Notes under the pieces: model-generated
The model's database searches: none
Told to the model about the DNA's origin: nothing
The model's input: only the letters and a program-made list of their open reading frames with translations
Program-made: the position numbers and the translations under genes
Source: Actinoallomurus purpureus
GTDB taxonomy: Bacteria; Actinomycetota; Actinomycetes; Streptosporangiales; Streptosporangiaceae
DNA length: 64,000 nt
Direction of reading: 5' to 3'
Assembly: GCF_024055795.1 (NCBI RefSeq)
Contig: NZ_JAMXMY010000004.1
Coordinates: forward strand, 62,001-126,000
Shown: piece by piece, positions 55,616-64,000 of the stretch
Numbering within the stretch: the stretch's first letter is position 1
Layout of the letters: each line of letters begins with the position of its first letter

Positions 55616-56067
55616 TCAGCCGGTGACGGTGCGCACTGCCTCGCGGATGAGGTCGGCGACCCGCATCGGCTGGGACAGCATCACCAGGTGCGAGGAGGCG
55701 GCCTCGACCGTGGTCATGCCCGCCCGCTGGTAGCCGAAACGCTCGACCGAGTGCCCGACCAGCACCACCGGTCCCGGGATCTGCCGGACCGCGGAGGCGA
55801 TGTAGTCGGAGTCGCCGACCAGGCTGCGATTGGGCACCGCGGCCGCGACCACGGACAGGCCGTCGGCGAGGAGTTCGGGAATGACCCGGGCGAAGCTGGA
55901 GGCGTCGGCGAAGGCGCCAGCAGTGACTACGTGACCTAGTGCACGAGCGGCGTACGCAGGGCGACGTGGCCGGTTGCCGGATGTGCCGTCACCGTCTCGG
56001 CGAGACCCGCGCCGACGCCGACAGCCGCCGCAACGCCCAGCGCAAGCGCGATCAGTTTCCTTCGCAC
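55616..56067 (-). pseudogene. Degraded secreted alpha/beta hydrolase
   Basis: From the GTG at 56067 (AAGGAG upstream) a signal peptide (VRRKLIALALGVAAAVGVGA) leads to a TAG at 55936. In another frame the hydrolase core reads VVTAGAFADASSFARV, PGPVVLVGHS and then at once VERFGYQRAGMTTVEAASSH. The nucleophile elbow thus jumps to the C-terminal catalytic His region (ASSH), and about 130 central residues are missing. One frameshift and one internal deletion make this a pseudogene. It is similar to the intact gene at 54627-55508 (for example IPGPVVLVGHS in both). Confidence 0.7.
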
Positions 56068-56266
56068 TGTCTTTTCTCCTTCATAGATGTTCGCCGCCGA
56101 CCGAACGTCGGCGGCGAGGCGAGTATGAGACGTACGACTGGAGAGCAAGTGCAGGGATTCTTGACGCCGCATTGGGCCGGCGATTCATCAGCGAGCTCTC
56201 ATACAACCAGCCGCCTGGCCTGAGCCCGGGTGCAGCGAGCTCAGGCGAGTACGGCCTCACGGTTGG

Positions 56267-57091
56267 TCAGGAGCGGATGAAGGCCAGCAGGTCGGCGTTG
56301 ATCGTGTCGGCCTGAGTGGTCGGCATACCGTGCGGGAAGCCCGCGTACGTCTTCAGCGTGCCGTTCTGCACCAGTTCGGCCGTTCGCGGCGCCGTGATGG
56401 CGTAGGGAACGATCTGGTCGTCGTCGCCGTGCATCACCAGGACCGGCACACTGATCTTCTTGAGGTCCTCGGTGTAGTCCTCATCGGCGAACGCGAAGAC
56501 GCAGTCGTAGTGGGCCTTCGCAGCACCCATCATGCCCTGGCGCCACCAGTTCTCGATGACCGCCTCGGACGGCTCGACGCCCGGCCGGTTGAAGCCGTAG
56601 AACGGGCCGGACGCCACGTCCCGGAAGAACTCCGAGCGGTTGGCGGCCAGCCCGGCCTGCAGGCCGTCGAAGACGCTCTGAGGCTGCCCGTCCGGGATGG
56701 CCTCCGTCTGCTGCATGGACGGCGTCACAGCGCTGATCAGCGCCACTTTCGCCACCCGACTCTCGCCGTGACGGCCGATGTAGCGTGCCACCTCGCCGCC
56801 ACCGGCGGAGTGCCCGACGTGGACGGCGTCCCGCAGATCGAGGTGCTCGGTCAAGGCCGCCAGGTCGTCGGCGTAGTGGTCCATGTCGTGACCGTCGCCG
56901 ACCTGTGCCGATCGGCCGTGCCCGCGCCGGTCGTGGGCGATCACCCGATAACCATGGTGGAGGAAGAAGAGCATCTGGGTGTCCCAGTCATCGGACGACA
57001 GCGGCCACCCGTGACTGAAGACGATCGGTTGACCGGAGCCCCAGTCCTTGTAGAAGATTTCCGTACCGTCTGTAGTCGTGATCGTGGCCAT
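56267..57091 (-). CDS. Alpha/beta hydrolase, non-heme chloroperoxidase/arylesterase type
   Basis: This 274-residue cytosolic protein starts [18 protein letters not shown]. Conserved motifs are [31 protein letters not shown] (nucleophile Ser), [11 protein letters not shown] (acid) and the His in FPHGMPTT. These fit the cofactor-free 'non-heme haloperoxidase'/arylesterase family; the physiological reaction is usually ester or lactone hydrolysis. AAGG lies upstream of the ATG at 57091; the 12 residues before it in frame are not conserved. The upstream region contains a candidate operator (57225-57244). Confidence 0.9.
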   Translation of the reverse strand: MATITTTDGTEIFYKDWGSGQPIVFSHGWPLSSDDWDTQMLFFLHHGYRVIAHDRRGHGRSAQVGDGHDMDHYADDLAALTEHLDLRDAVHVGHSAGGGEVARYIGRHGESRVAKVALISAVTPSMQQTEAIPDGQPQSVFDGLQAGLAANRSEFFRDVASGPFYGFNRPGVEPSEAVIENWWRQGMMGAAKAHYDCVFAFADEDYTEDLKKISVPVLVMHGDDDQIVPYAITAPRTAELVQNGTLKTYAGFPHGMPTTQADTINADLLAFIRS

Positions 57092-57432
57092 TCTTGACCT
57101 TGCTTTCTGTCGGCGGAAAACACACATGCCATGGGCGTGAGCCCGGCGATGGAAGTCGACTCACGCCGAGTCTGCGATCCACGATGCTCTCGTATTCACG
57201 CGACACTAACTCAAGCTAGGGTGATCCACTTGATGACGAGTGGACACTTTATGGATTCCGCATCGGCACAGAGGTCCGAACGCTTCGGTGGGATCCCAGG
57301 CGTCCTCCGGGTCGGACACCTGCCCGACGGCGGCGACAGGACAGCGTGATGTGACGGTGGCGCTTGGTGACGACCGCTCCGTCCGCCAACTGGTGGGCGG
57401 AGTGTCGATGGGCCAGACGGCGAAGTTCGGGC
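57092..57432. other. Intergenic region upstream of the chloroperoxidase-type hydrolase
   Basis: No gene is supported here. The stretch lies between the 3' end of the 1254-residue gene and the start of the hydrolase gene. It holds an inverted repeat (57225-57244) in its AT-richer centre. Confidence 0.4.
57225..57244. promoter_or_regulatory. Inverted repeat TCCACT-8 bp-AGTGGA, candidate operator
   Basis: Six-bp perfect arms lie about 135 bp upstream of the hydrolase start. The size suits a MarR/TetR/HxlR dimer site, but no such regulator gene is adjacent. Confidence 0.3.
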
Positions 57433-60400
57433 CTAGCTATTCGGCGACGACGTTCCGCGGGACGGGGTCGGACCTCCGAAGCGCGTGCGGCTTCGCTTGC
57501 CGGTCCCGCCGATCGAGGTGACCTCGACGCAGTACTTCTCGCCGTTGTTGTCGGCCATGCTGTGGGTGCTCTTCGTCCACTGCAGCGCTTTGGGCTCGAG
57601 ATCGGCGGTCCCCTCAGCCTTGCCGCTGGGGTGGTACATCATGAGCCCGACCTCGACGGCGTTGGCCGGCAGCGCCGCCAGGCCGCCGATCTGGCCGTCG
57701 AGGAACACCACGCCGACGTCGGTGTGGGTGACGTTGAAGAGGTGCGGGTCACCCTGGCGAGCGCCGATGAAGACCACGCCACGGCTGCCAGGCTCATCGG
57801 CGATGCGGGTGATGATGTCGTCGTAGCCGTCGACCTGCACCCAGTGGCCCCCGTACCGGTCCTGGAGCAGGTCCAGCCCGTACCAGCCGCCGGTGCCGGA
57901 AGGCGGCACCCGTACCTGCGCGTCCCCGTTGAGCATGTAGTCGACGGCCACGACCGCCTGGTTGCAGTTCATCGTGTTGCCGGTGGGGTTCAGTGCGTGC
58001 AGCACCGGATAGCGCTCCGCGACGAACCTGGCCAGCTTGGCCGCCACCGCCCCCTCCTCAAGGGCGGAGACGCTCTGGTTGATCGACGGCTGCGTCGTGA
58101 CCCCCGGGACCGGACGGTTGATCCCGGCCCATGGGCCGTCACCACGCCTGGGCGTCACCACGTCTGTATTCCGCGGAAGCCGCAACCGGGCGACCACCCA
58201 AGACCGGTCACCATCACCCGCGGTGGACGGGGGAACCGGCAACGACCGGCCTCCCCTCATCGGCGTCGGTCGGAATGGAACAGGCTGGAACGAAACCCGC
58301 CCCATCGGCACCCCGCGTCGGATGCCGTAAGTTCGAATACCGTCGCCGGCGCTCGCACTCCGGTATACCCCGGAACGACCGGGGCCGGCCTGCTGCGAAC
58401 GGCCACCGTGCCGATACGCGCTCACCGGCACCGGCTCCGGCACCGACACCGGCGCGACCGACACCCACACGGGACGCCCGGCACCATGTCGTGGTGCGGA
58501 CGTATCGAGCGACCGCGCCCGCGTCTGGACCGCGACCACCGCCGGGTCCATACCGCGCATCGAAAGCTCTCCGTAGATCAGCAGCCGCACAGCGCCGGCC
58601 ACGATCTCCCCCGCGGGGACGCTACGGCCGATGCGGAACAGCCGGCGGAACAGCCCGTGGGAGGCCACATCGCCATCAGGGCTCTCCACGCGCACGCGCA
58701 GACGCGACCCTCTCCTTGCCTGGTCGGCGACGTGCGCCGCAAACCGATGCAGGTCGGCACGCTGACCGGGCAGTAGGCGGCGCTGCCTGTCGGCGAACAC
58801 CACCAGCAGATGGTCCATCTCCCGGCGCCGCAGATCGTCGATGATCCCGTTGACTCGGTGCATAAGGCCGACCGCCCCAGAGCGGCTGCGATTTCTCGGC
58901 CCTATGGTTAGGGAGACCTGCATCCTGAGAGCCTCGAGCGCGGCTCTCAGCGGCCTCGCCTGCCAATCACCGGACCGGGAGAACGAATGAAGGGCTAGCA
59001 CCGTGTCGGCGATGATGTTGCTGGTCACCTCGTCTCGGGTTATCGGAGTACGGAGCGACTCGGCCTGTCCGTCGACGACCTCCTCCAGGAGTTCGCGAAC
59101 CTGTGACACCGGGCCGCCGTCCCTCGGCAGACCGCTCAGATGGCCCACTGCGGCGTTCAACGCCTCGGTGAATTTTTGGCCTTTCGGGTTTTGTTCGTTC
59201 AGGGCAAGCTTTTCCCTGTTTGCATAAGCCAGCTGCGCGAAGTCGGCGACGGCCCGGTACTTTTCTTCGGCCTCATCGATGGAGAACCACCGCTTACCAA
59301 GGTTACGCCACTCCACGACAATGAGGGGATGCGTGAGTCGGCCGTCGTTCGTGTCGGCGCTGTCGAAGTTCGTCCGGACGTTCATGGCGTCCGCTTGGTC
59401 GACGTGGACTCGTCGCCGGTGCCTCGGCTGCAACATGTTGTTGACGTAGTCGTCCAGGGTCAGTTCGTCCTGGTACTGCAACGGATATTTAAAGATGTCG
59501 AGGGCGGGAAGATTCTGCCGAATGCGCTGTTCTTTGTGACGCCGAATATCTTGAGCGAAGTCATATTCGATATATTCTCGCAGTCGCGTTTTGATGGGGC
59601 GGGCATTCTTGTAGATATATTCTCGCGCTGCGACGGGAAGCGCTTGCAGGACGCCCGAGAATGAGGTGCGCAATGTCGCATGAACATTGTTCTTCGCTCG
59701 GCCGCCGGGATTTATTAGGTAGGTGTGGACTTCAGCATAGGCGTGTGAGGCCAAGAGCTCCATGGCCGAGGCGAACAGACTGACTGCCGGCGTATAGTCC
59801 AGCGCCACCACCGCATACCTGTCCACCGAGGTGTCGCTCTTGATCCGAAATTGTATGAAGTCGCGGGTGACGGACGCAGCGAATCCCAGGCTCGATGCCA
59901 GGTATCTCTGCATGAAGGGAAAGCCACCGTTATGGCGCGCAGCGAATCGCTGAAAAGCCGGGATGCTTTCCCCGGGCAGGCCTACCGATATCTGCGGGGT
60001 GCCCCACTGTGTGCCCCAGGGGCCAGGCACAATGGAAAGTTGAGCTGACTCCCGAAAGAATCGCCGCCCGGGCGCGGGTGGGAACAGGTCCAGCAGAGAG
60101 GTCCCTGGCCGGCCGGGCCCGGCGTCACCACCGTGGGGCCGTGCCGTGCGTAGGATCCGCAGAACCTCCCGGATGCTCCGGTAACCCTGCTCGAGTGACG
60201 GCAGGTTGGTCTCCTCCGGCAGGATGACGCCGACAGGGGGTTTGTTCACTATCTCAACGATCATGACCGTTTGCCTGGTCACCCTTCCCACGCGGGCGGC
60301 GAGCGCCGCTTCTTGCGACGGGAAGTAACGTCCGCCGGCGACAACCACCTCCCAGCTGTCGGTTATCAGCTTGATCCCCAGATTGTCGTCCTCCATGAGG

Positions 60401-61197
60401 ATGGTTTCGTGGTCGAGCGGCACGCCGTTGCGACCATGCACGATGAAGCCGACTTCCAGTTCCACGCCCATGGCCTTGTACTTCAGGTCACGCGACGGGT
60501 CCACCACCGCGTCCACGGTTCTCGCCACGGAGACCAGGTCTTCGGCCAGGGGCACCGCGCGGCCCGACGAGTCGACGACGATGACTCGCGTCCCGATCGA
60601 GGGCGCCATCGGCTGCCCGGTGACCGGGTTGGTCCAGCCCTGCACTATTGCCGGGCTGACCCGTCCGCCCTCAGTCTCCTGGGTCTCGATCCGAAAGACC
60701 GTTCCGTCCTCATTGCGCAGGACGAAGCCGTGCCGGTTCTGGTCACCTGGTGGTGAGGTGAGAACGAACGCGGCCGCCCCGTGGCCGAGCTCTTCCAGCC
60801 GCCGTATCACGATCTCGAGCGAGCTCCCCACCGGCTGCCAGACGCCACCCACGGCCGAGGCCAGGGCGTCTTGGTGCCGGCCGGTGCCCAGCGCGGAATC
60901 ATCGCGCATGACCCGAGGTGATTTGTAGAAGTCGGCGCGCACAGACTCCATGCGGATGACACAGTCGACGGAATTTCCCTCGAACGGCGGGAGGACCTTC
61001 TTCAGCCGTTCATTCAGCCTCGTCGCTGTATCGCTGCGGTCCGCGCCCGCCGCGGTGAGGCTGAACCGGCCATCAGGGTGACGAATGGCGGCCGAGGCCT
61101 GGACACACGCGTTGTTCCCCGCCGCAGTGCAATAACGTGACGTGCGCCAAGCGGCGAATCCACCATTGACGCCGCGGCCCAGCGAGATGATCGACAC
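57433..61197 (-). CDS. Papain-like glutamine-deamidase toxin (Tox-PL) with amidoligase-like domain and DUF397-like ends
   Basis: The protein has 1254 residues from the GTG at 61197 (GGGAAGG upstream); a GTG at 61254 is in frame. The N-terminal motif is WRTSRYCTAAGNNACVQASA (W17, C31). Residues ~240-631 are the amidoligase-like domain: G244-V-E246-L-E248, IVEIVNKPP, TPQISVGLP, LTLDDYVNNML and E629-W-R631. A basic, disordered tract follows. Residues ~1060-1190 are a Tox-PL papain-like domain with the triad C1078 (NTMNCNQAVVAVDYM), H1152 (GDPHLFNVTHTD) and D1167 (VVFLDGQIGG). Such domains deamidate glutamine in target proteins. The C-terminal motif is WTKSTHSMADNNGEKYCVEV (C1223). It is a likely secreted or delivered effector; no immunity gene is recognised. 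Confidence 0.8.
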   Translation of the reverse strand: MSIISLGRGVNGGFAAWRTSRYCTAAGNNACVQASAAIRHPDGRFSLTAAGADRSDTATRLNERLKKVLPPFEGNSVDCVIRMESVRADFYKSPRVMRDDSALGTGRHQDALASAVGGVWQPVGSSLEIVIRRLEELGHGAAAFVLTSPPGDQNRHGFVLRNEDGTVFRIETQETEGGRVSPAIVQGWTNPVTGQPMAPSIGTRVIVVDSSGRAVPLAEDLVSVARTVDAVVDPSRDLKYKAMGVELEVGFIVHGRNGVPLDHETILMEDDNLGIKLITDSWEVVVAGGRYFPSQEAALAARVGRVTRQTVMIVEIVNKPPVGVILPEETNLPSLEQGYRSIREVLRILRTARPHGGDAGPGRPGTSLLDLFPPAPGRRFFRESAQLSIVPGPWGTQWGTPQISVGLPGESIPAFQRFAARHNGGFPFMQRYLASSLGFAASVTRDFIQFRIKSDTSVDRYAVVALDYTPAVSLFASAMELLASHAYAEVHTYLINPGGRAKNNVHATLRTSFSGVLQALPVAAREYIYKNARPIKTRLREYIEYDFAQDIRRHKEQRIRQNLPALDIFKYPLQYQDELTLDDYVNNMLQPRHRRRVHVDQADAMNVRTNFDSADTNDGRLTHPLIVVEWRNLGKRWFSIDEAEEKYRAVADFAQLAYANREKLALNEQNPKGQKFTEALNAAVGHLSGLPRDGGPVSQVRELLEEVVDGQAESLRTPITRDEVTSNIIADTVLALHSFSRSGDWQARPLRAALEALRMQVSLTIGPRNRSRSGAVGLMHRVNGIIDDLRRREMDHLLVVFADRQRRLLPGQRADLHRFAAHVADQARRGSRLRVRVESPDGDVASHGLFRRLFRIGRSVPAGEIVAGAVRLLIYGELSMRGMDPAVVAVQTRARSLDTSAPRHGAGRPVWVSVAPVSVPEPVPVSAYRHGGRSQQAGPGRSGVYRSASAGDGIRTYGIRRGVPMGRVSFQPVPFRPTPMRGGRSLPVPPSTAGDGDRSWVVARLRLPRNTDVVTPRRGDGPWAGINRPVPGVTTQPSINQSVSALEEGAVAAKLARFVAERYPVLHALNPTGNTMNCNQAVVAVDYMLNGDAQVRVPPSGTGGWYGLDLLQDRYGGHWVQVDGYDDIITRIADEPGSRGVVFIGARQGDPHLFNVTHTDVGVVFLDGQIGGLAALPANAVEVGLMMYHPSGKAEGTADLEPKALQWTKSTHSMADNNGEKYCVEVTSIGGTGKRSRTRFGGPTPSRGTSSPNS

Positions 61198-61381
61198 GGT
61201 TGGCCTTCCCGGTGACCAGAGCAGACGGGCGACGCTTCCGACCTTCCGGGGCACCGTACACTTTTGGGCTCATCGAGTGACTGGCGCGTCACTGTAGCGG
61301 ATCTCTCCGCTGGCGTCTGTGACGCCCCTGTGGCCACCCCTTCGATGGGGCGTCGTCGGGGAACAGCGCCCAAGGCCCCGG

Positions 61382-64000
61382 TCACCGGCCCACCGCCGGC
61401 ACCAGGACGACGACTGCGACAGAAACGCACGCCTCCGGTTCGTTCGGGCGCCCCGGCAGGCTGTGCGTGCTCTTCTTCCAGTCGAGAGGTTCGGACCCGG
61501 CGGCCTTGGCCATGACCTGCCCTGGCCGGTCCACGAACGGTGCCTCATCCGTACCGGTGGTGATGCGGGACTCGTCGGCCGGGGTTTCGGTGGTACGGAG
61601 CAGCAGGTCTCCGACGACCCATCGGGTGCCGGAGGGGCCGCGTACCTCCAGTACGGCGACGGCGCGGATACGGTGGCCGGTGTGTCCGGAGCCGTCGGCG
61701 CCTTCCTTCGGGGTGCCGATGCGCAACAGTTCGCGGCGCTGGCTGGAGAAGTTGGAGATCTGGCCGAAATGCTCAGTGCCACCGAGGAGGGGGATGGACG
61801 GGCCGCCGCGGTCGGTCCCGTCGGATTTCAGCGGCGAACCACCGAAGGTCAGCGAGAAGGCGGTGGACTTGTCCGTCTGGCTGATGAACCCGTCCGTGGA
61901 CAGCTCGACGCGGTCGATGGCGACGTCTTTGCTGGTGGTCTCCTGACGGGGGGAGTACAAGGTGACCTTGATCGAGGTGCCTTTGCCGCCGCGACGCCCG
62001 AGGATGGGGGCGGTGGCGGCGGGCTCGAGCAGGGTCAGCCGGTTGCTGGCGACGAGTTGGTTGAGCCGCAGGAACATACCCTCGGCCGACTGGGAGGTCT
62101 GTGGGGCCAAATCCTGTTCCAGCGACGGGTCCACATTCCGTAGTGCCTGGCCCAACTGCCGTATCCCGCCGAAGTCGTAGATCTGGAACGGCCGTGAGGG
62201 GACCCACTGCGGGCCGGAGAGCAACCCGCGCGCATCAGCGGGGACCTCGTCCGGGCCGATCTGTATGACGTATCCGCCCGGTGTGGGACCGGGGGTGACG
62301 GTCGGGTCGAAGGCATACAGGCCGGGCTGGACCGATGCCGCGCGGTAGCCGCCGTCATCCGGCGCCTCATCGGCGTCGAACCGCAGACTCACCGACGCCG
62401 GCTGCCAGCCGGTCGCCTGACTGACGGGACGTGGAAGGTGCTGGAGTACCGGGTCGAGCAGGTTGAGGATGCGCGTGGCCCGCCCGGCCCATACGAGACC
62501 GTTGAGCCCGGCGCCGACCAGGCGCACCAGCAGTGCCTCGTCCAGCGGACGGGAGCTGACGATCCACGCGTAGGCGTACGGCACCTCGTTGAACTCGACG
62601 CTGTTGACGGTACGTTTCCAGGTCCGCAGCTCGCGGGCGGAGGTCTGGAGGTCGGTCGTGGTGCGGTTACCGGACAGGCGCAGGGTCGGCCGGCCCTGGT
62701 TGCCCCTGACCTGGCCCAGCGGTGCGAAGTCCATCTCGTGACTGGTGGTCCGGGTGGTGCTCACCCCGGTCGCGCCGGGCACCTTGAGCGCCGCGCCGTC
62801 ACCGTTGGAGCGGCCGAAGACGTTGTCCACACCGGAGTTCGGATCCACCATCCGGCCGCGTATCCCCGCCAGGTCGACGCCCGGGGCGGGCCGGGCGGTG
62901 AACGCCACCTCCACCAGCCGGGGCCCGAGCCAGGAGCGGTGGATGAAGTGGAAGGCGGTGTGGCCGTTCGGTCCAGCGTTGGGCAGGGTCCGCAGACCCA
63001 GCGTGGAGGTGTGCTCGTTGATCCGCGTCAGCACATTGCGCAGATAGGTGGCGTGACCGGGCCGGGTCACTCCCGGAGCCTGCTCCTCCACCGCGGCGAT
63101 CACGGCGTTGTGGAGGGCGTTTCTGCCGCCTTGCAGGTGGACTTCGGTAACCGCGCCCGCACCCATGGCGCCGCCGCCGTCGATGTACCACGGGGGCAGC
63201 ATCCGGTTCCGCGGCCGGCCTTCGGACAGCGGGGGGAAGTCGCCTATGGCCAGCAGTTCGGGATGGTTGCGCAGATCGTTGTCGACGAGTAGGAATTCCA
63301 GCCCGTCGGGGGCCTCCACCATGCGGGTGCGTTCCAGGCTGGGGCCGGGACGCAGCGTGCCGGCGACGATGTTGCCCAACCCCCGGCGGACGGTGACGGC
63401 GTAGACCACCTTCGCGGTGAACCGGTGGGCCAGCGTGGTGTCTTCGGTCGTCACCCGGAACGCACCGGTGTTGTCGTTCACCACCGAGCTGTCGGTCGTG
63501 GAGGAACCGAACTGATACGTGCCCGCAGGGTTGAAGGACCGGTGCGCGGTGCCGTACTGACCGGCCACCGCCCCCGCGAGGTGATGCCCCGCGGTGAGGG
63601 AGTCGGTGGTCATGGAGAAGTTGGTGGACTGCAGCCACCGCTCGCTGTCCAGCTTCGGCGGCTGCGGCAGCAACCGGACGTCGGTGATGTACCCCGTCAC
63701 CTCGACCGTGACGTCGGTTCCCGCGATCGCGCCGGCCGTGCCGCCGCCCTCGACCACGTAGGAGTCACGGAAGATACGCAGCGCATTCGCCGACAGGTGC
63801 TGGGGGGACAGCGCGTTCTGGTGTACCTGCTCGGTCGCCGACTCCCCGTTCGCGGCCGGCTCCCCCACCGCGACGTGCCGCACGAACCGCCACGCGGCCA
63901 CCGCCCCGGTCCACTTCGCCGTTTCCCAGGCGGCGGTCTTGGCCACGGACGTGGCCGCGTCGGTGAGGGCCTTGGCCCACGAAGACGCGGCCGGGGCCTC
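61382..64000 (-). CDS. Giant beta-rich protein with C-terminal DUF397-like motif (5' end outside window)
   Basis: The frame is open to the right edge; about 872 residues are visible and the start lies beyond. The visible part is beta-strand-rich and contains LPPWYIDGGGAMGAG, close to LPPWYVRQGGFGDGG in the 2145-residue protein. Then come a helical stretch (NALHNAVIAAVEEQAPG) and more strands. The C-terminal motif is WKKSTHSLPGRPNEPEACVS, with the Cys 15 residues from the end. No enzyme motif is recognised. It lies upstream of the Tox-PL gene on the same strand with about 185 bp between, so both could share a transcript. It belongs to the same set as the 2903- and 2145-residue giants. Confidence 0.65.
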   Translation of the reverse strand, partial: EAPAASSWAKALTDAATSVAKTAAWETAKWTGAVAAWRFVRHVAVGEPAANGESATEQVHQNALSPQHLSANALRIFRDSYVVEGGGTAGAIAGTDVTVEVTGYITDVRLLPQPPKLDSERWLQSTNFSMTTDSLTAGHHLAGAVAGQYGTAHRSFNPAGTYQFGSSTTDSSVVNDNTGAFRVTTEDTTLAHRFTAKVVYAVTVRRGLGNIVAGTLRPGPSLERTRMVEAPDGLEFLLVDNDLRNHPELLAIGDFPPLSEGRPRNRMLPPWYIDGGGAMGAGAVTEVHLQGGRNALHNAVIAAVEEQAPGVTRPGHATYLRNVLTRINEHTSTLGLRTLPNAGPNGHTAFHFIHRSWLGPRLVEVAFTARPAPGVDLAGIRGRMVDPNSGVDNVFGRSNGDGAALKVPGATGVSTTRTTSHEMDFAPLGQVRGNQGRPTLRLSGNRTTTDLQTSARELRTWKRTVNSVEFNEVPYAYAWIVSSRPLDEALLVRLVGAGLNGLVWAGRATRILNLLDPVLQHLPRPVSQATGWQPASVSLRFDADEAPDDGGYRAASVQPGLYAFDPTVTPGPTPGGYVIQIGPDEVPADARGLLSGPQWVPSRPFQIYDFGGIRQLGQALRNVDPSLEQDLAPQTSQSAEGMFLRLNQLVASNRLTLLEPAATAPILGRRGGKGTSIKVTLYSPRQETTSKDVAIDRVELSTDGFISQTDKSTAFSLTFGGSPLKSDGTDRGGPSIPLLGGTEHFGQISNFSSQRRELLRIGTPKEGADGSGHTGHRIRAVAVLEVRGPSGTRWVVGDLLLRTTETPADESRITTGTDEAPFVDRPGQVMAKAAGSEPLDWKKSTHSLPGRPNEPEACVSVAVVVLVPAVGR

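Overview
The window is high-GC actinomycete DNA (Streptomyces, Actinomadura or Nonomuraea type; genus not resolvable). Pointers are the GC-rich wobble positions, frequent GTG starts, an AfsR/SARP regulator, a NIT-domain 'conservon' kinase with its DUF742 partner, paired Ser/Thr kinases, and a type VII (ESX) secretion locus.

Layout. 0-6.1 kb (minus strand): the end of an ESX locus, with EccC (cut by the left edge), a parallel beta-helix protein fused to an EccA/CbbX-like AAA+ ATPase, EccD and two WXG100 proteins. 6.4-8.9 kb: an orphan class II ketol-acid reductoisomerase and an AraC-family regulator, facing each other across a strong terminator. 9.9-24.6 kb (minus): a five-gene operon of four short genes, at least two of them WXG100-like, and one 4292-residue protein with an ESX-like N-terminus. 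24.7-25.1 kb: a secreted cupin. 25.5-40.6 kb: two convergent giant beta-rich proteins (2903 and 2145 residues) whose 3' ends overlap by 20 bp. 41-44.9 kb: a frameshifted SARP/NB-ARC regulator, a sigma-region-2/GNAT fusion and a LysR regulator. 45.8-48.4 kb: an 847-residue relative of the giants. 48.8-54.4 kb: two Ser/Thr kinases, a NIT histidine kinase and a DUF742 protein. 54.6-57.1 kb: two alpha/beta hydrolases and the wreck of a third. 57.4-64 kb (minus): a 1254-residue protein ending in a papain-like glutamine-deamidase toxin domain, then a further beta-rich giant that runs off the right edge.

The six large proteins look like one system. All carry near the C-terminus a DUF397-like motif (W-x-x-S-x-x-S ... 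C-V-x-V), and the four with complete N-termini that lack an ESX domain carry a second copy near the N-terminus. Three of them (the 4292-, 847- and 1254-residue proteins) share a domain of about 350-385 residues. It has G-x-E-x-E near its start, an E-(I/F)-V strand motif, a Q/H-Y/I-T/S-V motif and a final E-x-R, a pattern I read as an amidoligase (COOH-NH2 ligase, glutamine-synthetase-like fold). One of these also carries a complete Tox-PL Cys-His-Asp triad. With the ESX machinery and the WXG100 proteins this suggests ESX-linked, polymorphic-toxin-like giants with a shared terminal tag. The tag's role, secretion itself and the amidoligase activity are inference.
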